Shown piece by piece: positions 11,453 to 22,282 of a DNA stretch of 64,000 nt. This DNA is from Macrothele yani (taxonomy: Eukaryota; Arthropoda; Arachnida; Araneae; Macrothelidae). Made by a program: the position numbers and the translations under genes. Position 1 is the first letter of the stretch; each line of letters starts with the position of its first letter. The DNA lies in the NCBI GenBank assembly GCA_039090855.1, contig CM077022.1, forward strand, positions 74,238,971 to 74,302,970, read 5' to 3'. The notes under the pieces are model-generated. The model saw only the letters and a list, made by a program, of their open reading frames with translations, was not told where the DNA came from and searched no databases.

Positions 11453-11515
11453 AACGAGAATTTTTCCGTGACTCACTTATAAACGTGGAAAGAGCGATGA
11501 CCTCTATTTGATGTT
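11453..11515 (+). mobile_element. SINE-B 3' fragment
   Basis: GAGAATTTTTCCGTGACTCA then CTTATAAACGTGGAAAGAGC matches the tail of the two SINE-B copies at 17729-18167. The tRNA-like head is missing. Confidence 0.8.
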
Positions 11516-11655
11516 TCTGGTCCACATCAAATGTCCGTATTAATTATTTCTGGTTCTCGTCTATTTGGTAGGAAAAAACAGTATCCCTTCTCAAGACATT
11601 TAAACATTTAAGCATGGAAAATGTGTATTGGATATAATTTTCCTGTTGTTCTATA

Positions 11656-13113
11656 CAGGGTGATTCAGCTAAGCGTGTACTAACTTCTGGGAGGGGTAGG
11701 TTGCACAAAGACAAATCGGAATCACATAGCAATGCAGGGTCGGAAACGCCATCTTCATGCGGTAGATGGCGTTGTTCGGCCGCGAGACTGCTCATGCGTA
11801 CTTTCAGGATAACGTCATTTGTAAACCGCCCGCAGAGGTAGTAGGATGGCTGAGTTCGCGAACGCGGAAATGGCTGATATGCACATTGCATACGAAGCAG
11901 CGGACTGCAATGGGCGAGTCGCCGTACGACTGTACCAGGAACGGTACCCGACGAGACGAGTGCCAAACCACCAAGTGTTTGCACGTCTGCATCAGAGGTT
12001 ATGCGACACTGGTTCTTTCCAGGGACCTGCCAGGTGTCGGGAACGATGGGTACGCGCTCCTGCCATCAAACAAAATGTGTTAAGTCATGCAGCAGACACT
12101 CCAATTGCCAGCACACGAGCAATTGCCCATCGGCTCGGTCTGTCCCAATCCGCCGTATGGAGGATTTTGCACGAAGACCAATTGCATCCATGTCATTTGC
12201 ACGCGTTCAGACACTAAACCCTGGGGATTACCCTCAGCGCATTGCATTTGCGCAATGGTACCTGCAGAAGAGTGCGGCAGAACCCCAATTTCCTGCTTCT
12301 GTGCTGTTCACAGACGAAGCGTGCTTTACACGGGAAGGTGGCTTCAATGCACATAACGCGCATGTATAGGCGGTGGAGAACTCCCATACTGTACGACCAC
12401 GTGCAGCACAAAACCATTTTGCTGTTAATGTTTGGGCCGGCTTTGTCGCGAACCACTTAATTGGCCCATGCCTCCTCGTCTGTACGGAAGAAGTTACCGG
12501 ATATTTCTGGAAGACGTCTTGTTAGAGCTATTGAACGAACAACAGGTCCCTCAGTTGCTGCGCCGTGCAATGTGGTTCCAGCACGATGGGGCCCCCGCCC
12601 ATTTCAGCAATGACGTTCGTCATCGCTTAAACATGACGTTTGGACATCAGTGGATCGGGCGTGGTTGTCCCGTTCATTGGCCTGCAAGATCGCCGGACTT
12701 AACATGCCTTGATTACTTCTTCTGGGGTTAGATCAAAAGACAGGTGTACGACACCCCCGTTGAAAGTGATTAGGACCTTGTAGCACCATCTCTGTAGCTG
12801 CTTCGGAAGTCCGAGACACGCCAGGAATTTTCCAAAATGAACGTGATTCCATGCGCCGATGATGTCAAGCGTGCGTTATAGCTCATGGTCGCAACTTTGA
12901 ACAGCTTCTGTAACCTGAATGCGTTTCGCAAATGTCTTGTGAGTAATAAAAAGCATTTTGTTCTCTTACGTGCTGCTTTTCCATTTCTCGTCCTCTCTGT
13001 ACACTAGCACATGAAGATGGCGTTTCCGACCCTGCATTGCTGTGTGATTCCGATTTGTCTTTGTGCAACCTACCCTTCCCAGAAGTTTGTACACGCTTAG
13101 CTGAATCACCCTG
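11656..13113 (+). mobile_element. Mariner/IS630-type element with ~100-bp TIRs
   Basis: The left end CAGGGTGATTCAGCTAAGCG and about 100 bp beyond (through CATCTTCATG) are mirrored at 13010-13113. TA precedes the left end; the right flank (AGATATA) no longer shows a clean TA. The length of 1458 bp suits a complete but degenerate element. It contains one broken transposase. Confidence 0.92.
11846..12913 (+). pseudogene. Mariner/IS630-type transposase, frameshifted
   Basis: It starts MAEFANAEMADMHIAYEAA, as in the arthropod family, with an N-terminal HTH (TRAIAHRLGLSQSAVWRILH). Catalytic blocks follow in order across at least two frameshifts: FPASVLFTDEACF (D1), MWFQHDGAPAHFS (D2) and WPARSPDLTCLDYFFWG (D3), with 36 residues between D2 and D3. 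The end HGRNFEQLL and stop at 12913 are in yet another frame. All three catalytic aspartates survive as codons but not in one frame. Confidence 0.92.
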
Positions 13114-13395
13114 AGATATAGTGGGATTAAAAATGGTTCTTCGGGGTGTTTTTTCTTTTTCTTTTTTTTTTTTTTTTTCGAAGGGTGTATTTAGTCCAGA
13201 TGAAGTATATTTTTGTCGCTTTAATCCTTGTTTTTATACGGTGTGCACATGTTTAAAAAGTTAAGTATATCTTACGGTTTCACTGTGTGGTGAGAGTAGG
13301 GTGTAAAACACTTGTTAAAAAAATCATTCCATGAAATCAGACGATAAGACTAGATTTAATTTCATCTTACAGACCATTTTTTGTTTTAATTTTAG
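13114..13395 (+). other. Intron 3' end upstream of the Musashi exon
   Basis: It ends ...TGTTTTAATTTTAG at 13395, a pyrimidine-rich 3' splice site. Confidence 0.75.
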
Positions 13396-13488
13396 ATGGT
13401 GACTAGGACAAAGAAAGTGTTCGTTGGTGGTCTTTCAGCTCCCACGACTCTAGAAGATGTGAAAAATTATTTCCAACAGTTTGGCCGG
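13396..13488 (+). CDS. msi/Rbp6-like: Internal exon of a Musashi/Rbp6-family RNA-binding protein (start of RRM2)
   Basis: The 31 codons read [20 protein letters not shown] then [11 protein letters not shown]. This is the linker and start of the second RNA recognition motif of Musashi-type translational regulators; VFVGGL is the RNP2 motif. The exon is exactly 93 bp, phase 0 at both ends, preceded by TTTTAG and followed by GTAAGT, so it looks like a genuine spliced exon rather than a retrocopy. The initial ATG is internal to the protein (family context ...PKMVTRTKK). The [13 protein letters not shown] spelling favours the Musashi/Rbp6 branch over other hnRNPs. The next exon, which should start with ED/DDAMLMFDK and contain GFGFVTF, was not found in the remaining 50 kb of plus strand. 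Confidence 0.92.
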
Positions 13489-16329
13489 GTAAGTAACCCA
13501 CTTGTTTTCCCGTCCCTTGAAGTACTACGTGATGTAATTGTGAACACATATCTGATAACGAAAATCATAAAGTAGTGATAGCTGTGTCTTGAAGGTCAAA
13601 ACACAAATTTGCTGTCTCGCAACGCTATTAAAATCATTTCGATTTCAGACCATCCTTGACCACAAGAGCAGTTTCAAAAGTTGCTGTTATTATTTACAAA
13701 CTACAACAAAATATATTTTTCTTCTTAAAATGATAATTTAGCTGTAGGGGCGGATTGCCCCTCCGAGATACCGGGACATACCACCCAAGAAATGGCTTAC
13801 GTTCTCGTATTCTGAGCTAGGGTTAAACAAGTAATCCTTGTTGGTTGGGTATAAGTGTCGAGAAATTCTAAAGGAAATTAATTGTTGCAACACCTTCTTG
13901 ACACGTTAACACATCTATTTTAAAAACACAAGCACTTTCGGGATGCTCGATATGATCCCATCCTCAGGTGTACACTAATAAAATACTAAAATAATAAAAG
14001 AAACCACACTTCACATAGTCATAGTTAAAAGTTTTCGGATGCCGATCTGTGCGACGACGCCCGCCGCAAGTCTAGCTTGTAGACTGGCATTCTCGATGAA
14101 GTTCCCACAGACTCGGGTGACTGGATGTGTCTTTCTTTTTGTTTGGATTTTTTGTATGGAACGAATAATTATTTTGGCACTTATGAATAATCATGGCTTT
14201 CATATGAGCTCTTTTTTTATCTGAAAAACTGTTTTGTTTTGTTTTTAAAGTGTCCTGTATTGGGCATATTTTCTGAAATCATAGCAAACTTCTCTCTTCT
14301 TATATGAGAAAAATACAGACGGACCAAGCACGCTGTTATAAATTAATTAAACTAAAGCTAACTACAGTTAGACTTAGATCATTGAACTTGGAGATCAGGG
14401 TCATTGGTAGGCCCTACCCTTCTTTTGTAATCTTGAATGAAACGACAGTACGCATTGTGATTGCCTATCGTTTCCTCACCCTTAGCCACTGGCTAACACA
14501 AAGCGGTTTTCTCGCAGAGATATTCCTAAATCCGTATGCCCTTCCTACATTTACACTGAAAGAAACAGCGATTTACTGCGCAGTAAGCTATCAGTGACAA
14601 AATAAATAAATTATTTGCGTAGAAAAATTGCTTTGTGGCATGAATACATTTCAACTTTCAGAGTGATCTTCATGTTAATTTAGTTTGAATGGGGTCTTCC
14701 ACAAGATTTTTTTTTTTTTTTTTGTCAAAACCAAATTTTTTAAGGAAAAATAATTATTATCGAGTTTTGAGCTTGGGTTGCCGGTACATTCAATCATGAG
14801 TGGATTTTTGAAATTTTTCACCGTTCAATTTTTACAATTTGTTCACCACTGAATTCGTTTTACAATGCATATTTCAACAATTCTCTTTCAACCAGGATGT
14901 AATGGAATTTTTTTCACTTATGAGCTATTCCCCGGGAAAACGTGAGTTTTGATAGTGGACCACAAGTCTGAATTCCCGGCCTGGTTTGGTCTTCCAAATC
15001 CGTCCCTGTCCAGCAGAATTGACGGTGAGGAACTGTTTCCTGTTAAGTTAAACTTCATGCAGATCACTGTTGTTTGATGAGAATGTGGCCACTGGGTGAA
15101 ATTAGCTCCTTGAAGGTAAAGAAAAACATCCTGACGTTCGTTTCAAATTTTTCTTTTCGTCTCCAAGACCTTGGATCTCAGTTTCTCTAAGTTTCTTACT
15201 GTTCCTCAGAAGCCTTAACATTCAGGACAGTATAAAGGTTAAGTGAACTCCATGAAAAATTTCAGCAAGGTCTCTTCCATGGTTCTCGATAAATGGCCAT
15301 GTTTTTAAGTGTTTTAAGTCGTCGAAGATAAATCAGGTACCTAGTTGCGTAACTGAAAGCTAGGAATTCACTTCGGAATGTCTTAATAACTTCTGATCAT
15401 TACTACTTTTTGTTTCCACCAAAAAGCCATCTCTGAAGTCAGCTGATATCAGTGCTCAAACCTGAAAAATCACTCAACCAATCCTGCGGTATTGCTGATC
15501 GTAACGAATTCTCGACCGACACTTCATCTTGATAAAAGCTTTCTCAGATGTAAAAGTAGTCGAAGATATGCTACAAAATATCCTGAGATAAATCGCAACG
15601 TGTAGAAATACCTCCCTTTATAACAAAACAGTGAAACGCAAAATGTAATTGAAAAAACTAAATTAAAAATATACGTAAATAATAAAAAGAAACAACTCAA
15701 ACAAATTGTAATGGCCCACCCACCCTTAGAACACGGAAATTTCTCACTTTCCTTAGATGTTAGACCAGGAGAAATTCACCCCGGCAACCCACTCTCTCTA
15801 TATCCTTGCTAACTTTCAGGTTTATTTGATGTAAATTTTACTGTCTCGTCTGTATCAAGATCTTTCTCCTTTTCATTATCCTTTATCAAGGTTGCATTTT
15901 AACATTCCAATGATTAATGTCCCTTCTTAGGCTTGATGGCCTGCACATTTCCATTTTAACCTCAAATGTGAATGAATGCAACTTTCATTTTTCTTTGTCA
16001 AATTCAAGTGATTGACTCTTTATCATTTAAGATAGTTCCAAGCACAATCTGTTCTTTTTTTCTGAAGGTTACTGGGATTTTCTTTAACTCCTTTTGCTTT
16101 TAACGGTCCTCCTCCTTATTTAAAAAAATAAACGGTATGATGAACACATTCTTTAAGTGCTGCTGGAAGGCTTTTCCTAACTACGCTCCTCCAAAAGGAA
16201 ATTGCTACACACGGAGGAACAGCATGCTTACGGAATAAGAGCCGTGCAGGGGTGTAAGTCTCAAGCAGGCACATTTGCAGTCTGTTAAGTGAGGCGGACA
16301 CATAGATCTTAATTTACCATCTGGTGATC
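13489..16329 (+). other. Intron downstream of the Musashi exon, largely unassigned
   Basis: It begins GTAAGTAACC. No gene recognised. A short block at 13905-13965 (CACTTTCGGGATGCTCGATA ... CATCCTCAGGTG) resembles flanks often seen beside retroelements, but I cannot assign it. Confidence 0.6.
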
Positions 16330-16450
16330 AATGGTAACACGGGAACGGCTTGCAGATACTGTTGAGTAACGCGTGATGTGTGGTCTGGCGTTATCGTGCT
16401 GGAATGTGGTGTTCTGAAGGAGAGGTGAGACAAAAGGGCAAAAAATGGTG
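16330..16450 (-). pseudogene. Tc1-like transposase fragment around the second catalytic Asp
   Basis: The reverse frame reads VDTIFCPFVSPLLQ then NTTFQHDNARPHITR. FQHDNARPH is the D2 block, and the overlapping frame gives RVTQQYLQAVPVLP. The third block and both ends are missing. Confidence 0.7.
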
Positions 16451-16486
16451 TCCACATGCTGTGTTTAAAATTTTGTAGTAGGTTGC

Positions 16487-16522
16487 ACTAAAGTGGTGCT
16501 ACGCCAGCTGCACCACTTTAGT
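16487..16522. repeat. Perfect 13-bp hairpin
   Basis: ACTAAAGTGGTGC and GCACCACTTTAGT are separated by 10 nt. It sits at the start of a 240-bp tract rich in GTGGTGCA/TGCACCAC words. Confidence 0.85.
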
Positions 16523-17728
16523 TCCACACAAGAAGGAACAGCACGCAACCTTCTCGTGCACTCTTGTGTGGTGCATGAAACCCACAAACTCGTGGTGCAG
16601 TGGGTGCAACTTTGTCCTAAACAGGTTGAATGCCACAAATTGTTGCATCATGGTTGCGTGTTTCAAACACATTTGCCCCAAAATATGGTGCAGCTGGGGT
16701 AGTACCATTTGTTGGGGTAACATACCACTCATTTTGTAATAGTGTGCCTCTTGACGGTTAAATTGCCCTCGGGGTGATTGAAAGTCATTTGAAATGGCAC
16801 CTAACAGAAGAATTCCAGTGTAACACCTGCATTACGAAGACAGGTGATTAACACATTTTTCTAATAAAATCAATAAAATAAAGCCAAATAACAAAATATT
16901 GCATTAAATAATTACAATATTACCAAATTATCACCCACTTGATGCTACTTTATGCGGATGGGTTTTAGATAACTCATTTTTACATCGCTGGTTTTCTTTT
17001 CACGAAATTTAATTCTGTCGAAAAAATAATTGCTCAACTCTTTTATTCTGTGAAGGTTATTTTTCATTCTCACTTTTTCAGTTTCCCTTAAACAAGCAGA
17101 CTTGCAGCAGTTAAAAGGCGTCTTTGTGTTAAAATACTTTTTCAGGAAACTGCAGTATTGAAAAAAAAAATGTTGAATTTGGCAAACTCTGTGAAATATA
17201 CCCGAATCCATCATCGGTTATTTAACAAATTACAAAAATACGGTAGGTTAATCTTGAAAGATTTGCGCCAGAGAATTTTTTTTTCTTTCGAGTTTGATCA
17301 AAAGCCAAAAACTTCATATGCACACATGCTTGAACACAGAACTAATTCCTTTGGAAAATGGGTGTGCCATTTCCTCAGTGGTTTTGCTAAATTTAGATAA
17401 ATCACCTTTGTGATATGAAGCATCCATCTCGTAACTTTGCGCTTCCATAGTCTTGCAATTCGATAAAGAAGCTTTCAATAAATCCAGGAACTCTGCTTTC
17501 ATAGAGTAATAAAGCAATACGTCTCTTGTTTATAAAGATTTGGCATGGGTGCGTTTATTCGAACTTTACTGGATGAATTTCCCTTCCTATAAATACATTC
17601 TGTAACATTGAATGTTCTTCATCCAGTACAAATAGACATATTGGAATGAAAATCACAACAGTTACAGGAGCTTACATGATCGAGAATCAGTACTAATTAA
17701 GACACACAATTGACGTGGATTAGGAACA
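16523..17728. other. Non-coding stretch
   Basis: 16523-16730 is rich in short inverted words (GTGGTGCA and complement). Beyond that nothing was recognised. Confidence 0.5.
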
Positions 17729-17900
17729 TCAAACAGAAGATATCGCTCTCTCCACATTTATAAGTGAGTCACGGAAAATTATCTTCGGCCGCCACCGGGA
17801 ATCGAACCCAGGGCCTTTCAGTTACGCCCCGGACATCCACCACAGCGGCCTCGAATTTTCCAGACTCACATACGACTAACTGCGAAACCACATGGCAGGT
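17729..17900 (-). mobile_element. SINE-B copy, left arm of an inverted pair
   Basis: Reverse-strand tRNA-like head GGCCGCTGTGGTGG...GGGTTCGATTCCCGG (B box intact) with tail TTTTCCGTGACTCACTTATA. Compared with the right copy it lacks 11 bp (CAGTGGTAGCA), which removes the A box. Confidence 0.88.
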
Positions 17901-17985
17901 TGCTTCTTGGAACCCCGCACAATGCTGGGGATTCACCAAAGATGGAAAGCAGCAACAGAACAAATAACTAGGAGGCAAAGTAGCT

Positions 17986-18167
17986 ACCTGCCATGTGGTT
18001 TGGCAGTTAGTCGTATGTGAGTCTGGAGAATTCGAGGCCGCTGTGGTGCAGTGGTAGCATGTCCGGCGCGTAACTGGAAGACCCTGGGTTCGATTCCCGG
18101 TGTCGGCCGATGAGAATTTTTCCGTGACTCACTTATAAACGTGGAAAGAGCGATGACTTCTGTTTGA
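17986..18167 (+). mobile_element. SINE-B copy, right arm of an inverted pair
   Basis: The tRNA-derived head GGCCGCTGTGGTGCAGTGGT (A box) and GGGTTCGATTCCCGG (B box), with an anticodon-arm-like TCCGG...CTGGA stem, is followed by a ~65-bp tail. It pairs with 17729-17900 across an 85-bp spacer; homology also covers ~45 bp upstream of the tRNA head (ACCTGCCATGTGGTTTGGCA). Confidence 0.9.
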
Positions 18168-18243
18168 CATCAGTACTAATGACGGCACAAGATTATGACG
18201 CTTGTATAGACCCGGGGTGGGCAACCCTGTCGTCAATCGCTAC

Positions 18244-18378
18244 TGTGACGTACTACAGAGGTGAAGCACGTGTCAAGACGACAAATCTGCAGTAATACAT
18301 TCCGTCGGTTAGAGTAACTCACTCCAGAGCGAGGAGACGCGCGTTCGATTTTCGTCACTGACAAATCCCTGTTTTCGT
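18244..18378 (+). mobile_element. Solo LTR of the tRNA-LTR TRIM, subfamily 3
   Basis: It begins TGTGACGTACTACAGAGG, continues CACGTGTCAAGACGACAAAT and CATTCCGTCGG, then carries a tRNA-like cassette with GCGTTCGATTTTC in the B-box position. It aligns with both LTRs of the copy at 31488-33243. The 3' end is approximate and no target duplication was identified. Confidence 0.6.
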
Positions 18379-18548
18379 AATACAAGTGGCGAATTGGTCT
18401 TGAAAGTATGGCGAATATATGAGTTTGCGAGCTCACATAAACTTCTTCCTGACGTCATGTGCTGGTTGTAACTTTATATTTCCTGCATATCATTGGAAGC
18501 ATTCCGCTTTCTGAATAAATCGTTGACGCCACGCTGCCGTCCAATACA

Positions 18549-18660
18549 CTAGCGTCTCATTGTACAATAGCGTGCCATCCAAACGTTACCTCATTGGAGG
18601 AAGTAAATCTCATTCCCTCCAATTGGCGTTGTCCTCTAGAGTACGATACGAATTGCTAAT
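18549..18660 (+). repeat. Dispersed unknown repeat, copy 1
   Basis: CTAGCGTCTCATTGTACAAT, CGTGCCATCCAAACGTTACC and TTGGCGTTGTCCTCTA are shared with the reverse strand at 24262-24376, about 85% similar by eye. Class unknown. Confidence 0.85.
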
Positions 18661-18699
18661 ATCGAATCATTTGCAAATCGCGAATACACGGAATATATG

Positions 18700-19958
18700 C
18701 AGAGGATCGACAAAAATATGGAAACACCTGGTAAAAGATGGAATTCCATACCTAATATGGTGTAGGACCGCCTTCTGCATTCAAGACGGCCTGGATTCTC
18801 CTGGGAATGGATAAATATAAGTCTTGGATGGTGGATAATGGGATGTTATCCCATTCTTCCTGCAACACGCGTTCAAGTTCCTGTAAAGATGCTGGAGGCG
18901 GATAGTGCGCTCGAACCTTGTTCTCAAAACGGCCCATAGGGGCTCTATTATATTGATGTCTGACGATTGAGAGGGCCAGGGAAGATGGGAAACCTCATCA
19001 GCGAACCATGATTGAGTGATATGAGCTGTATGAATTGTGGCTTTATCGTCTTGATAAATGACATAGCCTGCAGGAAACACTGTTTGTACCGGGGGATGGA
19101 CTTGGTCGCTCAAAATGCTTAAATAGTCCTTGGCAGGGACACGACCTCGTAAGGTAATAATGGAGCCGGCAGAATACCATGATATGGCTGTCCAAACCAT
19201 GGCAGACACGCCGCCATGTTTCACTGTCGGCAAAAGGTACGCCGGATCGTAAGTTTGGGCAGGTGTTCGCCACACGTAAACTCGGCCATAGGTCGGAAAC
19301 AGTGTAAAGGTCGATTTATCGGACCAGATGACAGTCTTCCATTTGCCCAGCAGTCCACATTTTATGAGTGTTGCACCATTCTCTCCTGCGTGTTGCATTC
19401 ACGTTATTAACCAGTGGTTTAGAGGTTGCAGCTTGACCATAAATGCCCTGTCTATGGGGTTCTCTTTGCACTGTTTTTGTACAGAAAGGGTTTGAAATCA
19501 CGTTATTCAGCTCAGTAGTAACTTTAGAAGCCGTTGTCTTCTTATTTGTGGTGACAATCATCCGCAGTGTCCTTCTCTCTCTGTCATTCAGCGCACACTT
19601 TCGTCCACGCTGGTGTTTATCGGATGATGTTTTTCCAGAAGCACAATATGCGGTCATAACTTTCTATACAGTACCTCGCGTTACACCAAATAAACTTGCT
19701 ACTTTGGTCACGGAAGCACTCACCATATGGGCCCTAACAATTTGCCTTCTTTGAAACTCTGTAACCTCCGACATAATTCACTTGCAACGCACAGAACAAT
19801 GTCTAGACAACAACTGTGGCTATCTGCTGGTTTGTCATATTTCGTAGCACACATTCACTATCAAGACCTCCAACGCCATCTACATTTTCACGTGGAGAGC
19901 GTTGGTCGTTTTACCCATACTTTTTACCAGGTGTTCCCATATTTTTGTCCATCCCCTG
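18700..19958 (-). mobile_element. Tc1-type element, full length, degenerate
   Basis: The ends CAGAGGATCGACAAAAATAT and (reverse complement) CAGGGGATGGACAAAAATAT are followed by GGAACACCTGGTAAAA-type sequence on both sides. The 1259-bp length fits a complete Tc1-type element. Confidence 0.92.
18752..19774 (-). pseudogene. Tc1-type transposase (TCB1-like), frameshifted
   Basis: It starts MSEVTEFQRRQIVRAHMVSA, with the first HTH ending VASLFGVTRGTV then a stop. The second HTH follows, then VIWSDKSTFTLFPTYGRVYV (D1), YVIYQDDKATIHTAHI (D2) and WPSQSSDINIIEPLW (E block). It ends IQAVLNAEGGPTPY and stop at 18752. At least one stop and one frameshift before the C-terminal block inactivate it. The catalytic residues are still encoded. 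Normal family length (~340 aa). Confidence 0.93.
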
Positions 19959-20042
19959 TATATATAGTAAGGTGACCAAGGTTTGTTGCCTTGATGACAT
20001 CGATGCGACGCAATATTAAGGGAATTAAACTGTATCGTTATA

Positions 20043-21294
20043 CACTATATTGACAAAAGTCACCGGACACCCCTTCAAACGCAAATGAACGGATCCGCTG
20101 CGTTGTTAAGATGCGTGGTACAGCTGCAAACGGTGTAAAAAAAGCCTGCAGCTGACCGCGATAATATCGCACTGTGAGGTTGAGTGAAAATGTCGCTGCG
20201 GGAGAGAACTTGCTTTAACAAAGGAAAGATTGTTGGGTGTTATATTAGTGGGTTGTCCATAAGAGAAACTGAGAAGCGTTTAAAGATACCCAAGTCAACT
20301 GTTTTGGATGCACTGAATAAGTGGAAGACACATGGAGTGCCGAAAGCAGCAAAACGTACCAGCCGACCAAAGAAAATTAGTGATAAAGGACGTCGAAGCC
20401 TCAGGAGAGTAGGTACAGCTAATCGACGGAGTACTGCACAAGACCTCAGTGTATAGGTGTGTAAAATTGCTGGAACCTCGGTATGTACAGGTACCATTCT
20501 CAGAAAACTTCATTCCATCGGTTACCATGGTCGTGCGGCTGCTCATAAGCCTTTCATCTCCACTCGGAATGCTACTCGTCATTTAGCATGGTGTAAAGAA
20601 CATTTACGGTGGACCGTAGATCAATGGTAACGGGCCCTATGGACTGATGAATCCAGATACACGATCCATCAGTCTGATGGCCATGTGTGGGTATGGCCGC
20701 AGCCGGGGGAACGCTATTTACCACATTGTACTGTTCCTACGGTCAAGTTTGGAGCAGGCAGTGTACTCGTGTGGGAGCGTTTTTCGTGGTATGGTCCCGG
20801 CCCATTGGTTATCGTGGGAAAACCTGTTAACCAGCACATCTACCTCGATATTCGGGACAATTATGCCCTGAAAATTCTGTGGCAATACTATGGAGCCGAG
20901 CCTTGTTGGTACCAGCAGGATAATGCACCGAGCCATAAAGCAAGGACTGTTACGGCGTGGTTTCACGATAATTCCTTATCATGTGTGGGCTGGTTAGCAC
21001 AGAGCCCTTATCTCAATCCCATACAATACCTATGTTATGAATTGGAGCGCCGCATAAGAAGTTTGGAACCAAGGCCTACTACTAAGCAACAGTTTGCCGC
21101 AGCATTAGGTACTGAATGGAAGCGCATACCTATCGCTGTGTTCCCAAACCTTGTTGAAAGCATGTCTCGAAGGGTCAGTGCATGCATTAAGGCCAAAGGT
21201 GGACCATTACCGTTCTAATGTATGTTAATAAAGGCTATGTTGTGTTTCTCTTTTAGGTGCCCGGTGACTTTTGTGAATATAGTGTAGTTGTCTA
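20043..21294 (+). mobile_element. Tc1-type element, full length
   Basis: The TIR CACTATATTGACAAAAGTCA (then CCGGACACC) matches the reverse complement of the right end with few changes, and TA flanks both ends (20041-20042, 21295-21296). Length 1252 bp. Confidence 0.95.
20190..21218 (+). pseudogene. Tc1-type transposase, one frame with two stops and a lost catalytic Glu
   Basis: The 342-codon frame is continuous from MSLRERTCFNKGKIVG to IKAKGGPLPF with only two internal stops (after DLSV and after VDQW). HTH domains occupy residues ~1-115. D1 is in ALWTDESRY and D2 in WYQQDNAPSHKA. The E block reads QSPYLNPIQYLCYELE where the family has SPDLNPIENLWYELE, so the catalytic Glu is Gln and the preceding Asp is Tyr. 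It is inactive even if the stops were suppressed. Confidence 0.93.
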
Positions 21295-21399
21295 GTAGGA
21301 GAAGACAGGAATATAAACATCGCGGTAAGATAAAACGTTAGGTTTTCAAGATCTCGTTTCCAGATAAAAGCAGTAAGTTCTGAGTATTCAAGAATATTG

Positions 21400-21884
21400 T
21401 GTAACGTACCAGGAGATGTGACGTACCTGCCAGAAGGACGCACCCGACATAAAGGCAGATAGGAACCAGAATAAAATGTCCGCGTAGCTTAATTGGTAGA
21501 GCAACTTATTCCGGAATGAGGGAACCCGGGTTCGAATCCTGGCGCGGATAAAAATGACGGAGAAATTCATTTCGTTATAATGGCGCCCGAACTATCCGGA
21601 TGACCCGACCGTTCACAATCTCGCAATGGTGTGATGTTATTTCCACACCGCGAGATAGGAAAAATAAGAGCAGCACTTCGAAAAAAAAAATAAGGGGGGA
21701 TGATGTAACGTACCAGGAGATGTGACGTATCTGCCAGAAGGACGCACACGACATAAAGACAGATAGGAATCAGAATAAAATGTCCGCGTAGCTTAAATGG
21801 TAGAGCAACTTATTCCGGAATGAGGGGACCCGGGTTCGAATCCCGGCGCAGACCAAAAATGACGGAGAAATTAACTTCGTTATA
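21400..21884 (+). mobile_element. tRNA-LTR TRIM, copy A (subfamily 1)
   Basis: LTRs lie at 21400-21579 and 21705-21884 (180 bp each, about a dozen differences). The target duplication is ATTG (21396-21399 and 21885-21888). The PBS TGGCGCCCGAAC starts at 21581, one base after the 5' LTR. The tract before the 3' LTR is A-rich then AAGGGGGGATGA. The tRNA-like cassettes are 21478-21549 and 21782-21853, with B box GGTTCGAATCC in both. No protein is encoded. The relatively many LTR differences suggest an older insertion than copy C. Confidence 0.93.
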
Positions 21885-21893
21885 ATTGTTCGA

Positions 21894-21992
21894 AATGGCT
21901 CTTGTGAGCTGCACATGCCCGAATTGTAAGAAGGCATTCGGGATGAAAAGAAATCTACAGCAACATGTGAAAGGAACGCTTATAGCGAAGTA
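21894..21992 (+). other. C2H2 zinc-finger-like scrap
   Basis: A 32-codon frame reads MALVSCTCPNCKKAFGMKRN then LQQHVKGTLIAK and stop. CPNCKKAFGMKRNLQQH has C-x2-C and the x12-H spacing of a C2H2 finger, but the second histidine is not in place. A second partial copy of the same DNA (TTGTAAGAAGGCATTCGGGA) lies at 22249-22284 and is cut by the Tc1 insertion at 22283. It may be an old captured exon or part of a transposon protein. Confidence 0.4.
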
Positions 21993-22204
21993 AATCTGTT
22001 TAATTTCGTGGTGTAAATTGGTATAAAGATTCGCCAAGCTTTCACACTCCACTGGGAGGCTTTCTCAAGGCAATGTAGACATAGAACATAAATATCTGCA
22101 TTGGCTTGAGAAAGACTCCCAGTGGAGTGTGAAAACTTGGAATCTTCATACAAATTTACACGACGAAAATAAACGGATTTACTTCGCTATAAGCGTTCCT
22201 TTCG
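21969..22204. mobile_element. Foldback/palindromic element, ~106-bp arms
   Basis: The left arm 21969-22075 (GAAAGGAACGCTTATAGCGA...CTGGGAGGCTTTCTCAAGG) is mirrored at 22099-22204 with ~90% identity around a 23-nt loop. A relative with the same internal motif is at 44698-44985. It overlaps the end of the zinc-finger-like scrap. Confidence 0.85.
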
Positions 22205-22282
22205 TATCCACGACCTGGTGCATTTAAAATAAGAGTACATCAACATATTTGTAAGAAGGCATTCGGGATGAAAAGAAATCTA

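Noticed and set aside
13905..13965. Penelope-like terminal block
   Set aside because: The motif is short and I could not tie it to the PLE fragment at 61045 or to any ribozyme fold.
21478..21549. Functional tRNA gene in the LTR
   Set aside because: The anticodon arm has a 6-nt loop and no consistent anticodon; the acceptor and T-arm pair, but the sequence is a tRNA-like promoter, not a usable tRNA.
21400..21884. Two adjacent tRNA-SINE insertions in tandem
   Set aside because: In all four copies one 4-bp target duplication encloses the whole pair, with PBS and purine tract in LTR-element positions. Independent SINE insertions would each have their own, longer duplication.
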